Below, one piece after another: positions 11,681 through 23,563 of a stretch of DNA of 64,000 nt (positions are counted from its first letter, which is position 1; each line of letters starts with the position of its first letter). The DNA comes from Aspergillus flavus (taxonomy: Eukaryota > Ascomycota > Eurotiomycetes > Eurotiales > Aspergillaceae). The translations under genes and the position numbers were made by a program. The notes under the pieces are model-generated. The model was not told the DNA's origin, searched no databases, and saw only the letters and a list, made by a program, of their open reading frames with translations. The stretch covers positions 1,612,001 through 1,676,000 of the forward strand of contig NC_092410.1 in assembly GCF_009017415.1 (NCBI RefSeq). The letters are read 5' to 3'.

Positions 11681-13687
11681 ATGGCAAAGGGGGCAGAACA
11701 ATCAGTGACTGTTCAAACTGCTATTGTCCCGAGTTCAGGTGCGCTTGTTCCTCCAGGTGACTCTTCGCCCAGCCCTAATACATACCAGGAAGAGATGACG
11801 AGGTGGAGGCTGGGCCTTCCATAATGTCCAAGATGAGCAGTAATAGAGCAGACGAGCATTACAAGTTGGTCAAATTGTCGGAGCAGGAGACACTTGTTGA
11901 ATTCAAAGAGGGGTCATCAGCGAACCCGAACAATTGGGACTTTGTATGTATTTGGTGTTTAGAATGTGCACGGACATTTCCAATAGGACTAACCAATGCT
12001 TCTACTTTAGAATAAAAAGGTGTACAATGTTCTCATAGCGTTGTTCGTTGTTCTCAATAGCGGTGTATCATCCTCTCTACCTAGCAATGCGGTCCCTGCT
12101 ATCATGGAAGATTTCGACCAGCACGGTGATGGACAGAAGGTCTTACCAACAGCCATATTCCTTATCGGATATGTTGTAGGTCCTCTAGCCTTTAGCCCAT
12201 TAAGTGAGACTATTGGTCGGAAGCCGGTTCTCACTTGGACTTTCACTGTCTTTGTCCTGGCAACTCTTGCCTGTGCTTTGGCACCGAATTGGCCCTCACT
12301 CCTAGTTTTTCGAGCTATCTGCGGCACTATGGGTGCGGCGCCACAGACAGTGATCGGTGGAGTATACGCGGATATGTTTTCAGACCTACGGAGCCGGGGA
12401 CGGGTGATGGCTTTCTATATGTCGGTAGGTTAAACAAAGGCCTATCCTTTCTCCAAACATTGTTTCCAACATGACCCGCAGGCTGCAAGCTTCGGTCCAA
12501 TTGTTGGACCGATAATATCTGGGTGTTCAGTCCAGTACGGATGGCGATGGACCTTTCGCATTGACCTAATCTTCGCCGGTATTTCCTGGATAGGGCTTAT
12601 GTTTATGTCAGGTATGAACATTCGGGTCTGAATGACATCTGTTCACGTCGTACTGGGTGAATGCTGATACAGTTTACTGCAGAAACCTTTGCACCCGTCA
12701 TTCTAAAGCAACGGGCTGCCAGGCTAAGAAAGGAGTCGGGGTGCAATTCTTATCTGTCTCGGCAAGAGCTGCAGAATGGAGGCTTTCGATACAGCACTAC
12801 TCAGATCATCACGCGTCCGATCACTATGCTTGTCTTTGAACCCATCATTTTTTTCACGGCTCTCTATATTTCTCTTGCATACAGTCTGGTCTTCTTCTAC
12901 TTCCAAGCATATCCCATTATTTTTGAAGGTACGGTTTTGTAGCCCGTCTCCCCTCCCACCAAACAAAACCCAGCCAACAAAGTCTACGAAAACATAATAA
13001 GCATATACTCACACCATACCATAGGTACATACAATTTCGACGTCCAAACAACATCCCTCACCTACATCCCCAGTAAGTAACCCCCAGCCACCCCAAAACC
13101 ACCCCCAAACTAACCAAGACCCCGCAAAAAAAGTCGGCATCGGCGCCGCCTCCTCAGGCCTAATCTCACTATACTACGACACAATCTACGAAAAAGCCAA
13201 AAAAGCCGGAAAATCCTGGACCACCAGCCCGGAACTGCACCGACTCCCCATATCCTGCATCGCCGGTCCCTGCCTAACAATTAGTCTTTTCTGGCTCGGC
13301 TGGACCGCAAACAGCAACATCCACTGGATCGCACCCGTGCTATCCGGCCTCCTTTTCGGCGTCGGCTACCAAATGATCTTCATTTCGCTGCTCACGTACG
13401 TTACAGACGCGTACAAGATTTATTCAGCGAGCGCTCTCGCCGCATCGGTTATCATGCGGAGTATAGTGGGTGCGCTGTTCCCGCTTGCTGCGGATCCGTT
13501 GTATTCGACTTTAGGTGTTGGGTGGGCTACCTCTGTCTTGGGGTTTGCTAGTTTGGCGTGTATTCCAATTCCGTTTGCGCTGCTTTATGCGGGGCCTTGG
13601 ATTAGGAAGAGGAGTCCGTTTTGTCAGCGGTTGTTGGAGGAGGATTCTTTGAAGGAGAGGGCGGAGAGGTCGGTGGGGGATGTTTAG
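11681..13687 (+). CDS. MFS transporter, drug:H+ antiporter-1 type
   Basis: A 12-TM major facilitator of 534 aa, plausibly exporting toxic small molecules across the plasma membrane. Exons are 11681-11738, 11789-11943, 12011-12424, 12482-12611, 12683-12928, 13025-13072 and 13134-13687; all are in phase. A hydrophilic N-terminus of about 75 residues ends in NPNNWDFNKKVYNV, the typical entry to TM1. The DHA1 hallmarks are visible: the loop 2-3 motif GPLAFSPLSETIGRKP and the PIVGPIISG antiporter-like motif in TM5. The long central loop and TM7-12 follow (TMLVFEPIIFFTALYISLAY, LLFGVGYQMIFISLLTYVTD). The first intron (50 nt) was chosen because it joins SSG to RDDEVEAGP in frame; another donor at 11759 is possible. 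The substrate is unknown. Confidence 0.88.
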
Positions 13688-14264
13688 GGTTTGGGCTTGC
13701 ATGATGTGATGGCATAGGTTTGCATGTCTGTGGCTCTGCGTCTGCATTGCTAGGTGGAGTTTTTCTTTTCCTTTCCTCTTTCTATTGATTAAAAGTTAAT
13801 ATTCCTTGTGGTAGATACTGATTAATTTTTAATATCCGCACGATTGGAAGTCCAAGACGGCTTTGTTCGGTTCGGATCTAGGTCTAAAGCTACGCATTTT
13901 ACTCGCGAGTGCTAAAGCGCCGGTAAAAGAAATCAATGAAATCTGTTTCCTGAGATTGAGAACCTTTTCAAATACGCTCTAGGCAGTTGTTATGATCAAA
14001 GGTTTCACTAACGACCAGGCAGTAAGTGCTTGGGATATCACTGTAACCTTGGCCTTACAACATAATCCATTTGAAGCTTTCTTCAATCCGATAGGATAGG
14101 ATTGAGACCGCTGCAAGAACTCGCAACCGGCGCGAGATGGCGTGCAACTTTAATCTGGATGAAACCTCTGAAGATCGTATATATTCCGGCGGTTTGCTTG
14201 TAATTAGCGAATAGTTCTAGGTAGTCAAATAGTATAGGCCGCGGTTTGATGTTTGAGCCTGTGT
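13688..14264. other. Intergenic, no gene seen
   Basis: Convergent spacer between the MFS gene and the minus-strand coiled-coil gene. No RNA gene or repeat was recognised. Confidence 0.4.
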
Positions 14265-15606
14265 TTAGAAGCCCCTTCTGTTATCAGACTGATACTGCTC
14301 CACTATATGTTGGAAAATCTCCCTTCGGCGCTCATTCGTTGTCTGAAGCTTCTTTAAAAGCTTTCCCAGTGGTTCAACTTCTTCGTTTCCATAGTCATCT
14401 GGATCGACCTCCCCTACAAGCATGCGTTCGGGCACTTTCTCCATAGTTCGGAAAAGTTCATCCAAATACAAATAAAGCCACCTTGTGTCCAGGGGGAAGA
14501 AAAGCTCATCTGGCGCTAAGCTGGCAATGCGCAGGATGGTGGCGAAGCATGAAGGGGGGAGAGAGGCGGTAAAATGTGTATCAACCAAGGCACTGATGGT
14601 TGCCAGATGACGCATTCTTACCTCCACTAATCTTTGTTTTGTATTGATCACCTTGTCTGTAGTGTCTTTAACGGAAGTGCGAGCCTGATTCACTTGATCC
14701 CTGTGATTTGGGAGCGACTCTGATGCCTGCGCGAGTCCCGCTCTTTGACCCTTCATGGTGTTCCTCGTCTTACTCTGCTCGTCTCTCATTTTCACAATTG
14801 AATCCTTCTCCTTTTTGATCTCTTTGATCTTTGAACTCGCGACTTTGATTTCGTTCAAGGCTATAGCAAGGTCGATGGTTTTAATAGGGTTGAATTGGAC
14901 GGTGTCATGCGAGTCCGCCTGGAATAGTTGGCAGTCAGATTTTGACAGCTCAGCGAGAAATGGCCCGTCAACTTACCTTTGCCTTTGCATCGTCATAGTC
15001 CTTCTGTGCTTTCTGATGCCGTGCGTTGGCGTCTTCAGCGTCTTTCTTCAAGCTTTCGAGTCTGCGATCTGCCTCCGCCATGCGCTCGTCTAGGGATCCT
15101 ATTTCTGTATCCAGAAACAACTCGGCGGACGTGATTCTTCTGCTCAAAGATTCTATTGTCCCCGAGAGCTCCGTGTACTAAGCCAACGTAAGTCAAGAGA
15201 ATATACAAACCTAACATTCTAATATGAAAATCTTACTCACCACCTCATGCAGATTCTGCATATCGGTCACAACACGCCCATTCTCCTCGTCGGCGAAAGT
15301 AAAGGCTTTGACTACCCTTTTACACTGGAAATTGGGATCAAACCATTCGTGATCTCGTACTATTTCATCGGGTACTACCCGACGAAACACGGCATAATTG
15401 AAGCTCTTCAGTGCATCATAGGCTTTAAGAATACAGTCGTCCGAGTCCTCCTGGGCCTTTTCTATGATGTCAGCGATGGGGTCCTGATCATTAATACGGT
15501 TGACCGTCGACTGGGCGTCGTTGAATATCCTTTTAACGTCTTCGAGATTTTTGATTGATTCGGGAGCATCATGCTCTAGACCTAATGTCACACTGAATTG
15601 AGGCAT
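14265..15606 (-). CDS. Coiled-coil protein of unknown function, 406 aa
   Basis: Exons on the minus strand are 15606-15241, 15177-14977 and 14918-14265, all phase 0. The start at 15606 (MPQFSVTLGLEHDAPES) is preferred over an in-frame ATG 17 codons upstream. The N-terminal 120 residues look globular. From about residue 123 to 290 the sequence is heptad-rich and strongly charged (DERMAEADRRLESLKKDAED, KIKEIKKEKDSIVKMRDEQS), a long coiled coil with a break near residue 190. The last 110 residues form a second helical globular part with aromatic residues (TRWLYLYLDELFRTMEK), ending in a charged helix. No signal peptide or clear TM segment is present. It lies divergent from, and 2.4 kb away from, a second long helical protein (18024). 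The pair may act together; this is inference. I do not recognise the family. Confidence 0.75.
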
Positions 15607-18023
15607 GGCGAGAACAAAAAAATCTGTACTGAACGACTGATGTAATAGAGAAAACAAAATATATAGCTAGATGAAAGTGATAGAAGGGGTATGTGGTCAC
15701 TAGACCATATCTGAAGACATGTAGAGCCTGGAGTTCTTTAAGTATCCATCAGTGGACGTTATATATGTTGTAGCTATATCGTGTCAATAAGATCCGTATC
15801 GCTGTAAGAAGTTTCAACGTCATAGAGTCTCAGATAGTATGCAGTGTAAAGGCTCTTCATGGTATCTAAATGTCTTATGTGGGGGTAAACGTTCTATCGA
15901 GGAGACGAGATTCGGTATTACCTAGCTAGGAGCGTTGTCTTAGGTGGCTGGCTGTATATCTGGCGGTGCATGTGGGGGACTACTCATCGTCCCATTGATC
16001 GGAGTGGAGAAACACCTGAAAATCTTGCCGTAATTGATCAAGTTCCCCATGATCATCAATTGATTCTTCGTCTACTCCTACAAGCGATTTTGTGATCCAT
16101 AGCTAAAGTTAAAGTGCTACACTGGCAGCTAATAAAGGCATGATCCTTCCTCGTATGATGCATCTAGTGGGCCTTCTGCTGATGGGCTTACGACGGCTAC
16201 ATAGGTATCCTTGTTCAGCTCCACATAAACTTGAGTCTTCTAAGCTACGAAGATGTGTTCCAAAAGTGATTGGACTACATTCGTAGGCTTGGTATTCGGC
16301 CGGTAAGGGCCTTACTACGTTGAAGCCCATCTGTAAACAATTAATTAAAATTTGAGCACAGACTATGGTGTGCGGGTAAGATTTTGAATCAAAAACACTA
16401 AGTAGCGAGGCACGTGACTGTATCTATATCTTGAATAATTGGCTGAATAGACCCACTTTACAGCGATTTTGCACGAGGATCAGGCAGATTAATGAAATTT
16501 CTATGCCTTGAGCCTAGGTACACCGGCCGTGTACAGAGTCAGGGTGCGAAAAGATCGTGCTGATCTCTGTCGGTGTGTTTGTATATCATTTCCCTTCGGG
16601 ATTTTGCTAGCTGTATATATCCACATTGGGCCCGACGGTTCTACTCACGATCTTTAAGCGAACTACCCCACAGGGACTAGCACGATCTTTCCACGCTACC
16701 TCAATAGAGTCAGTAGAGTCAGTACAGTACAAATACTACATAGATCGGCAGCTATGATGGCATATAGTGACAATCATCTCTGCTTTTGGTAGACCATAGG
16801 TGAAATGGCGCTGGCGAGCTGAAAGACAGATTCTTCCGTGGGCTGTGGAACTAGGCGAGATCGGGACTTCTTTTACCCACTGTGGATCTTTCTCCGAAGG
16901 GAAAGAAAAGGAATTTGGTACGAGGAAGACGGCGATGGGCAATGTCTATAGGATAGCGAGAGGAGGTGGATTACTACTATTGCGTATATCTGAGCCGACG
17001 GGATTCAGCTATTACTAGGTCTTCTATATGCGGTGTCTGGTAATCTAAAATCCATAATAACCAGTATTTCTTTGGCTCTTATTTTCCTAGTTGGACCAAG
17101 GACAAGCTAGGATTCGTGTGGCTTCAAGATATTTTTAACCGGGTGATTAGAGCTAGAAAGAGGTAGTCGCTATTTGATTCTGCATGGAGACCTGTAGTTA
17201 TATACATTAGTAACCGTGGGATCCTGAGATCCAACAGACTACTCCGCACAGTAAGTCCAAAGGAAAACTCCGGAGTAGTAGATCCGCTTAAATTCAAAAC
17301 CGGTGGCCTAAGTCAAACCTTTCAGCGTATTCACTAGCCTAAATATGGAAAGGTATTGATTCTTAGTAGGATCCACTATGTCACGGTGAGGATTGACTAG
17401 TACGCACTTACTTACTTTGGAGTTTTTACAACTATCGTGCGCAGGCCTGAACCAGATCGCTTAGAGTTTTGAAGTTGGCCTGGCGGCTAGCTGCAACCTT
17501 TATGCTTACTCTAACGAAAACTCTGGTTACGTACAAATACTTCATGCGCTGTGGCTCAGCTGAAGACCGAACATCATGATGTCATTCGCATTGTAAGTAC
17601 CCCACGACCTGGCGGCCTGAGAGGGTCGATGGACGAATCCTATCATCATACGGGGTATGCTTTTTCAGGCGAAGGGTCGATTGGGTTGTGTGTGGATCTG
17701 GTGGCCCTACCACAATAGCTGATGAGCATGAGGAAAATTACAGATCATGTCGTTTCAGCTCGCCCCATTCAGCTCTGCTTCAGTCCTGCGTTTAGCTGAA
17801 GTAGTACAAAATAACGCACTTCACCCTTGCCTACTAATCTAATATAAAGAACCTGAGGAAGATTCGTTTCTTTCACTTGGGCGCCCTCGACACAAAATTA
17901 TGCTTTACGGTCTACCTACCTGTCCGGTCGAGGTTGTTCATTTCCTCCAAATCATTCGGTCCTATCATTAACGTCAGTCTAAACACAGCCTTTTCCAGTT
18001 GGATTTTGAAGAAACGGTTCGTC
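15607..18023. other. Shared upstream region of the two helical proteins
   Basis: 2.4 kb with no coding frame that I can support. It contains mixed AT-rich blocks, short direct motifs (for example agtcagtagagtcagtacag near 16708) and a CT/TATA-like stretch before the plus-strand gene (tataaag at 17843). Any bidirectional promoter for the divergent pair would lie here. Confidence 0.4.
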
Positions 18024-20864
18024 ATGGCTTTTACCACCGAACAGGAGAAGGCTGCGGCGGCGGTGGTCGTTGCGGCACAGGCACCTAGTACAGTTAAAGA
18101 CTACGTGGACGGTGAGCTCAAATTGCGCTATCTGATCATCAAGTACTTCGCGAAATTAATTTCATTCTAGATATCAAGATCAAAGCCTGGACTCAAAATG
18201 ATTGGACCGGTATACTGGGAGCAGCACCGGTTTGCTTGGAGCTCTTGGGATGCTGCTCCCTGGCGGCTTCAACGGATGTTGGGCGGAGCACTAAGTTGAC
18301 GGCCCCCGCTAAAGGTTTCAAGTTCCTGCGAGGGTGTGTTGGCAGCATCTCAACTTGGCATCCAAATTTGATACTGATATTGCTTCTGCAGACACCAATA
18401 CCTCAGTACGAACTTGGTTGAGGTTGCCAACGAGGGATCACGGTCCTTCCACCTTGCAAGGACCAAGATGGCCGATATCGGAGTGAAGTCAGAGGCGATG
18501 AAGAGTCATGTATGAAGCCACATTATTGACAATTCACGGAGAATGAATACTCACTCCCAGTAGGTGCTGACACTTCTCAAAGCTCTACGTGAGGAGAGAT
18601 TCAGCGGAACGGTTGTCAAAATTGAGCTGAATGTCCTGAAGGACACGGCCACCCAGTGTGTCGCAAATGCCAAAGCCATGGACGACCAGTTCCAGTATTG
18701 GCTGAATTATATCATGGAGCTTCATGAAGCTTGTCAAGATGAGGAAAGCCGGGGCGCAGAATTGTTCCAGCGGATTCTGAGTGACGAAAAGGCAAAGAAG
18801 ACTTACGAAGAAATGCAGCAGAAGAGCTTGAAAGAACACGAGGGACGAGTTAAGAAAGCAGAAGAAGCCTTGAAAGAGGAACGAGAGAAATACAAAAATC
18901 TGATGGACAACTTCCCCACCGGGTATGAAAAGCTCCATCTTCGAGGTCATCAGAAAGCTGACAGCTTCACAGAAACGACCTACTTGTCCAGCAGCTGGCT
19001 ATTATGGGTGCAGAGACAGCAGCTTCCTTGATCAAAATCGCTGGAACTGCAGCTGCGGTTTATTTCAGCCCCGGCTCGGCGCTTGCCTTTACGTCCGAGG
19101 CAGTCAATGATACGAAGAAGACATCTGATCAAGACAAACGGGATGGTAGCGGATCAGGGAAAAGTGGCAAAGGTACCGGAAATGACAAGGCGGGAAAGGA
19201 GGGAAAAGAGGATAAGAAGGATAAGGCAGGGACAGATGCTGCCCTCTCTAGGTGTCCGCCCGTCCTTCAATCCCTAGAAGTCCTCAATGACATCCTCAAC
19301 GACAAGGTGGATTGGGATCGGATTCTCTCGGGCAGCAATGCAGATAAAAAACTCACAGTTGTTGTTGCGGAGACCTTTTTGACAAAAGTCCAGGAAAGCA
19401 TCAATAACAACGAGGAGGAGAAGAAGTCCTCGGGTGGGAAGGCTCTACTAAAAGTCATCACGGACAGTTTGAAGGTGAGATGTGCCCCGCTGGCACATGT
19501 AAGACTAAGACTCATCTGACAATGCCAGGTCATCAACGAAATGAACGAGGAGCGGAAAAAGAGTAATGATGCAAAGGAGTGGAAGAAGCCAGCCGATGAT
19601 TCTAAAATCGTTAAAGGCTGGCGGACGGCAGTCGACAAATCACTCAATGGGACAAAGAAGATGCAATCCAAAGCAAAGGCCTCGCGAACGCAGACTGCCG
19701 GAAACCCAAATTACAACATCACCGTGCCGGATAACAGCGCGGATCAGATCCAAGCCAGAAAGGATCTCACCCAGGCCACAGTCGACGCTGCCACCGCACG
19801 TCTTGAAATGGCAATGAACGCCTACTTGGAACAACAGAAGATGGCCCAGGAGATGCATACCCAAACACTCAAACTTCAGGAAGAGCTGGCGAAGGTTCAT
19901 AGCGAACTCGCACAACTGGGCCAGAAGAAGTTAACCTTGGTAGGTAGCCCATGCTCCAGTGAAAGATGATGTTGGCTAACAACGGTGCAGGAGGATGTTC
20001 GTCGTGTTCTTCGTGACTGCATCAGCTACTTGATCCAGCTCAAGGATAATGTCAGAAAGTTGACTATCTTCTTTAGTACCCTCTCCATGCTCGTTGGATC
20101 AGCCGTGGAAAAGCAAGTGATACCCTTTATCCAGCTGACCAAGGAGGTGGGGGACGACCGAACTCAGGGCAACCTGGTGAACCAGTTTACCGTCAATGTA
20201 AGCAAGAATATGCAAATCGATCCAGAGTCGGACACCTGCTAATCTCAATAAGACCATTCTTCAATACGCACTTAATGTCGCGGCCAACTTCTCCCTGTAC
20301 CAGGATATTGCAAACATGTACATCGAGGTCAATGACAATCATATCCTCAAAGGATTGACTCTGGTCGATGAAATGACCAAACTCACCGATAAGCAAGGAT
20401 TGGAGGTGAAACAGGTCGAGCTTCGGAATTATTCTAAAGGTGCCAAGGAGGGTATTGCAGAAATCCTTGCCAAGGTGAGTGTTCCATGATAAATGGATGT
20501 CAATACATGATGGACTGGTTGCTGATGCTATTGGGATCTACAGACAAAGGACAAGATTTGTGCGGGCTCCAGCCAGCGTTACCAGGAACTTCAGGATCTG
20601 CTTAAAAACCCCGCACTACCTCCCCGCCGACTGGAACACACTAAGGCTATCGAAGAGGGTGCCGCTGAAGGTAGTGAAGAAGTTGCGGAAGATATTAAGA
20701 AGAACAACGCGGCACTCGAGCACCTGGCAAAACCAACAGAAGAGCGCGACGCGGATCAAGGGCAGTTGGTGAGTATTTTGCCATACGTTCTCTTGCTACC
20801 GAGAATATATCACTAATCAAGTTTGGCATAGGCGGACGCTATTGACCCTGGTGATGACTACTAA
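18024..20864 (+). CDS. Long alpha-helical protein with internal hydrophobic segment, 775 aa, unknown function
   Basis: Exons are 18024-18111, 18171-18333, 18392-18509, 18564-18922, 18973-19474, 19529-19939, 19991-20197, 20253-20474, 20544-20768 and 20832-20864; all ten join in phase. Layout by residue: a helical head (1-120), a long amphipathic/coiled-coil region (120-242), then a 24-residue nonpolar stretch (about 252-275, LAIMGAETAASLIKIAG, TAAAVYF). A Lys/Gly/Asp-rich linker (about 285-330) and further helical bundles follow, including DVRRVLRDCISYLIQLKDNV with FFSTLSMLVGSAVEK and IPFI (about 550-600). The tail is acidic. There is no signal peptide or enzyme motif. A hydrophobic segment between long helices recalls ClyA/HBL-type alpha-pore-forming proteins in general layout only. 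I saw no sequence identity, and a cytosolic scaffold is equally possible. Divergent partner: the 406-aa coiled-coil gene. Confidence 0.8.
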
Positions 20865-22048
20865 TCGCAGTCTATACTTCAATGAAACCAACAGTGTTCA
20901 AGTATATAGCTAGATTGGTTTTGGAGACAGTATTATAGATTTCATGTCAAATAAGACTAGCGATGAGAGAACGAGAAGCGTTAAAAAGATTTTTTTGTCT
21001 AACTCTCAGCTCTGCCCCTTAGATTGATGCCTTACCGGTAAAGGTGCATGCATTGCACACAAGCGGCCGTAATGCATTGATTTCATGGGCATGAAAGTTA
21101 TTCCTGAACATATGCTCTTGTCATCAATTTGACTCCTAACTATGCAACGGGGCCAAGTACATACCACCTTTCATTTATATTGAGTCACTCTGAAATTTGG
21201 TGGGGTAACATAAGCAAGTGGCATTTCTACACCTGTTCAACTCCAGAGCGACTTTCACTTCAATTCAGCCAAATGTCACTTCCGGAAAGCTCCTCTCCAC
21301 TAGCAGAGCCTCAACTGAAACAAATAACCTTACTCTCTGACCTCTTCTTTATCAAAGATGCCCAAGAAATGGCGACCACCATGAGGACGTTCGGATAGGG
21401 CTCGACTCGACAGAAGGCCTGCTAACATTGTTCAGATGCCAATTCAAAGTGTGATCAAAATCGCTCTGCACCAGATGCACACGACGCAACAATTCCACGC
21501 TCGTACCTGAGATCAAACACCGAGAAACTAGCTGGTCACAGCGATACAACTACGAACAACGTTGGCCCTCATAGCCCAATATCTGTGCTCAACTCCCCCA
21601 TCCCGGATTGGGAAAAGGCTTAGAGACCAGACAGGCTGAGCGGAAAGGTTACGGAGCAGACTTCCTGCTGCGACAGGTGTATAGCGGCGAGGTGCCATTC
21701 TGTTGGGGATTTATGTAGGGATCAGGTGCTCAAGGCACAGCCTTGACGCCGCCATATGCTGTCTTGGTCGAGTGGGACTGACATATTTATTCAGTTTCTC
21801 TAATTTCAGACATATATTCTAATAGTAGTATTGTTGTTATACATTCCGTAGAAGTAGAAAAGGGCTCTAAAGGACTATATACATACGCATCGATGTTTTT
21901 TTTTCGAACATTATACCCGATTCAGACAGGTCTACTCAAATCCATAGCACTATTCAGTACAGAATTAGGGCTGTCAAGGGGTTGTGATGTTATGGAATTA
22001 ATAGTCCTTTGCTTTATAAAGCTAAAAGAAAAATAGTTCTGCATCAAT
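20865..22048. other. Intergenic, no gene seen
   Basis: About 1.2 kb with only short frames that show no protein-like composition. It carries the 3' flank of the helical-protein gene and the 5' flank of the tRNA. Confidence 0.4.
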
Positions 22049-22137
22049 TCCTCGATGGTCTAACGGTCATGATTTCCGCTTGTCATCTCATACGAGAACA
22101 AGCGCGGGAGACCTGGGTTCGACTCCCAGTCGGGGAG
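22049..22137 (+). tRNA. tRNA-Asp (GTC) with a 17-nt intron
   Basis: The acceptor stem pairs tcctcga (22049-22055) with tcgggga (22130-22136), with one G-T wobble, and discriminator g at 22137. The D arm is tggtctaacggtcatga and the T arm is cctgggttcgactcccagt, with the invariant GGTTCGA loop. Anticodon stem tccgc (22075-22079) pairs with gcggg (22104-22108). The loop reads t-t-GTC-a, then an intron at 22086-22102 directly 3' of position 37, then c. This is the canonical place for a nuclear tRNA intron. A run of T (tctttttctttt) 3' of the gene can serve as the RNA polymerase III terminator. Confidence 0.88.
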
Positions 22138-23563
22138 ATTCTTTTTCTTTTGCTTCATATTCTCCCTACCCCCACGCTCTTTTTTTCCAGTAACTAGATG
22201 TTGAAAACACACTGTAACCCATTTCAATCAAGTCATTATTCATGAAGGTATTAAATCAATTTCTATGGATACTCATTTTAGCAAAGCAATCCAAGAGACT
22301 TGCTCGGCTCTGCGCAAAGCGGAACTTCTGCTCCATACCGAGAAATATATAATTGCCGCGCGGGTAGCTCCGGTATAGTCTGCCGTAGTCTACAAAGTAA
22401 CCGACCTTTGATACCACATCAAAGAGTTGTTTCTATACTAAAAGGAGGCTTAGTCTTTGTACAATCTTACAATTGTAAAACCCTTTCATTCAATAGTACG
22501 CTCAAGTATGCTTCATCCCAAGAACATCATATATGGATGTTTCTGTTAGGGTTGTTTCATTTAAGAAGTATTCCTGCGCGTAGGGCATGGCATATCTGAC
22601 TGAGAATATTTAGGTAAAGCACTACAGAAAGCTACATTAGTTTATTAATGCTAACAGTGTCTGTCTGGAGCAATAAGCTTGCCCTGGCATGGTTTGACTT
22701 CCCTTCGAAGGCGCTTTCACTTTCTGCTAGTCTCTTATTCTTGGTCAGCGAGACTACCGTGTTTTCTAGATTGCACAAGGGCTTGGAGCGCTCTTGATCG
22801 GTCTGATGGACTATCTTTTGAATTCTACTTTGAGTCAACCTTCTAGCGTTGACCGGTCTGGTTTACTGAATTAAAATATGCATACAACAACGATGACCTA
22901 GTAGATGGTGGATACCCTCCGAAGAGCTGGGTATTGGAATCTTATGCTCCTCTCAAGTGGTGACTCTCTGATAGGTGAATTCAATTGTATTTCAAGGGCT
23001 GTTATACGTAGATGTTATACTCACCTTCTTTACTACAGGTTCACAGCTCCTGATTCCATACTATATCTGTTTTCGATCGTGATACTCCTATTTGGACACC
23101 AAGTCTGGTTCGTAGCTCATTCTACGACTTGCATCTGATAGAAACAGGGTCGAAAAATGACTGCCATTGATAGAGAGTGACCAAGCTACAGGGAGAACAT
23201 AGGAGGACATTGGCAATGGGTGGGTTTTGCTCGATCTCATCGGGAAAGGATTTCCCTCCATCACTTATGCGAATGTCTGTACGATTAAACTTTCAATCTT
23301 CTTCTGCCGTGACATACATCATTTAGATAATGCAAACAGGAACATAAGTTGATATTGTAAATTAAAACATGGTAGGATGCAGCTTTCCTTGTTAAACAAG
23401 TTGTATGCACACAAATAAAAGACTAACCTGGTAGACTTCGAGTTAAAAGAAGAACCTTAGCGCCACATACGCATCAATAAAACTATATTGCCTGGTTTTC
23501 CAAGGACCAAAACCCAATTATCAATTACACGCAACTACTATTAAAGGCAAATCTCTTAACATA
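22138..23563. other. AT-rich intergenic, no gene seen
   Basis: 1.4 kb between the tRNA and the monooxygenase with no supported frame. It contains the tRNA terminator T-runs and the presumed promoter of the monooxygenase. Confidence 0.4.

Noticed and set aside
18024..20864. Calling the 775-aa protein a pore-forming toxin
   Set aside because: Only the general helical layout is similar; there is no signal peptide and no sequence motif of any toxin family was recognised.
22300..22420. Possible second tRNA-like structure after tRNA-Asp
   Set aside because: No T-loop consensus or pairing acceptor arms could be found.
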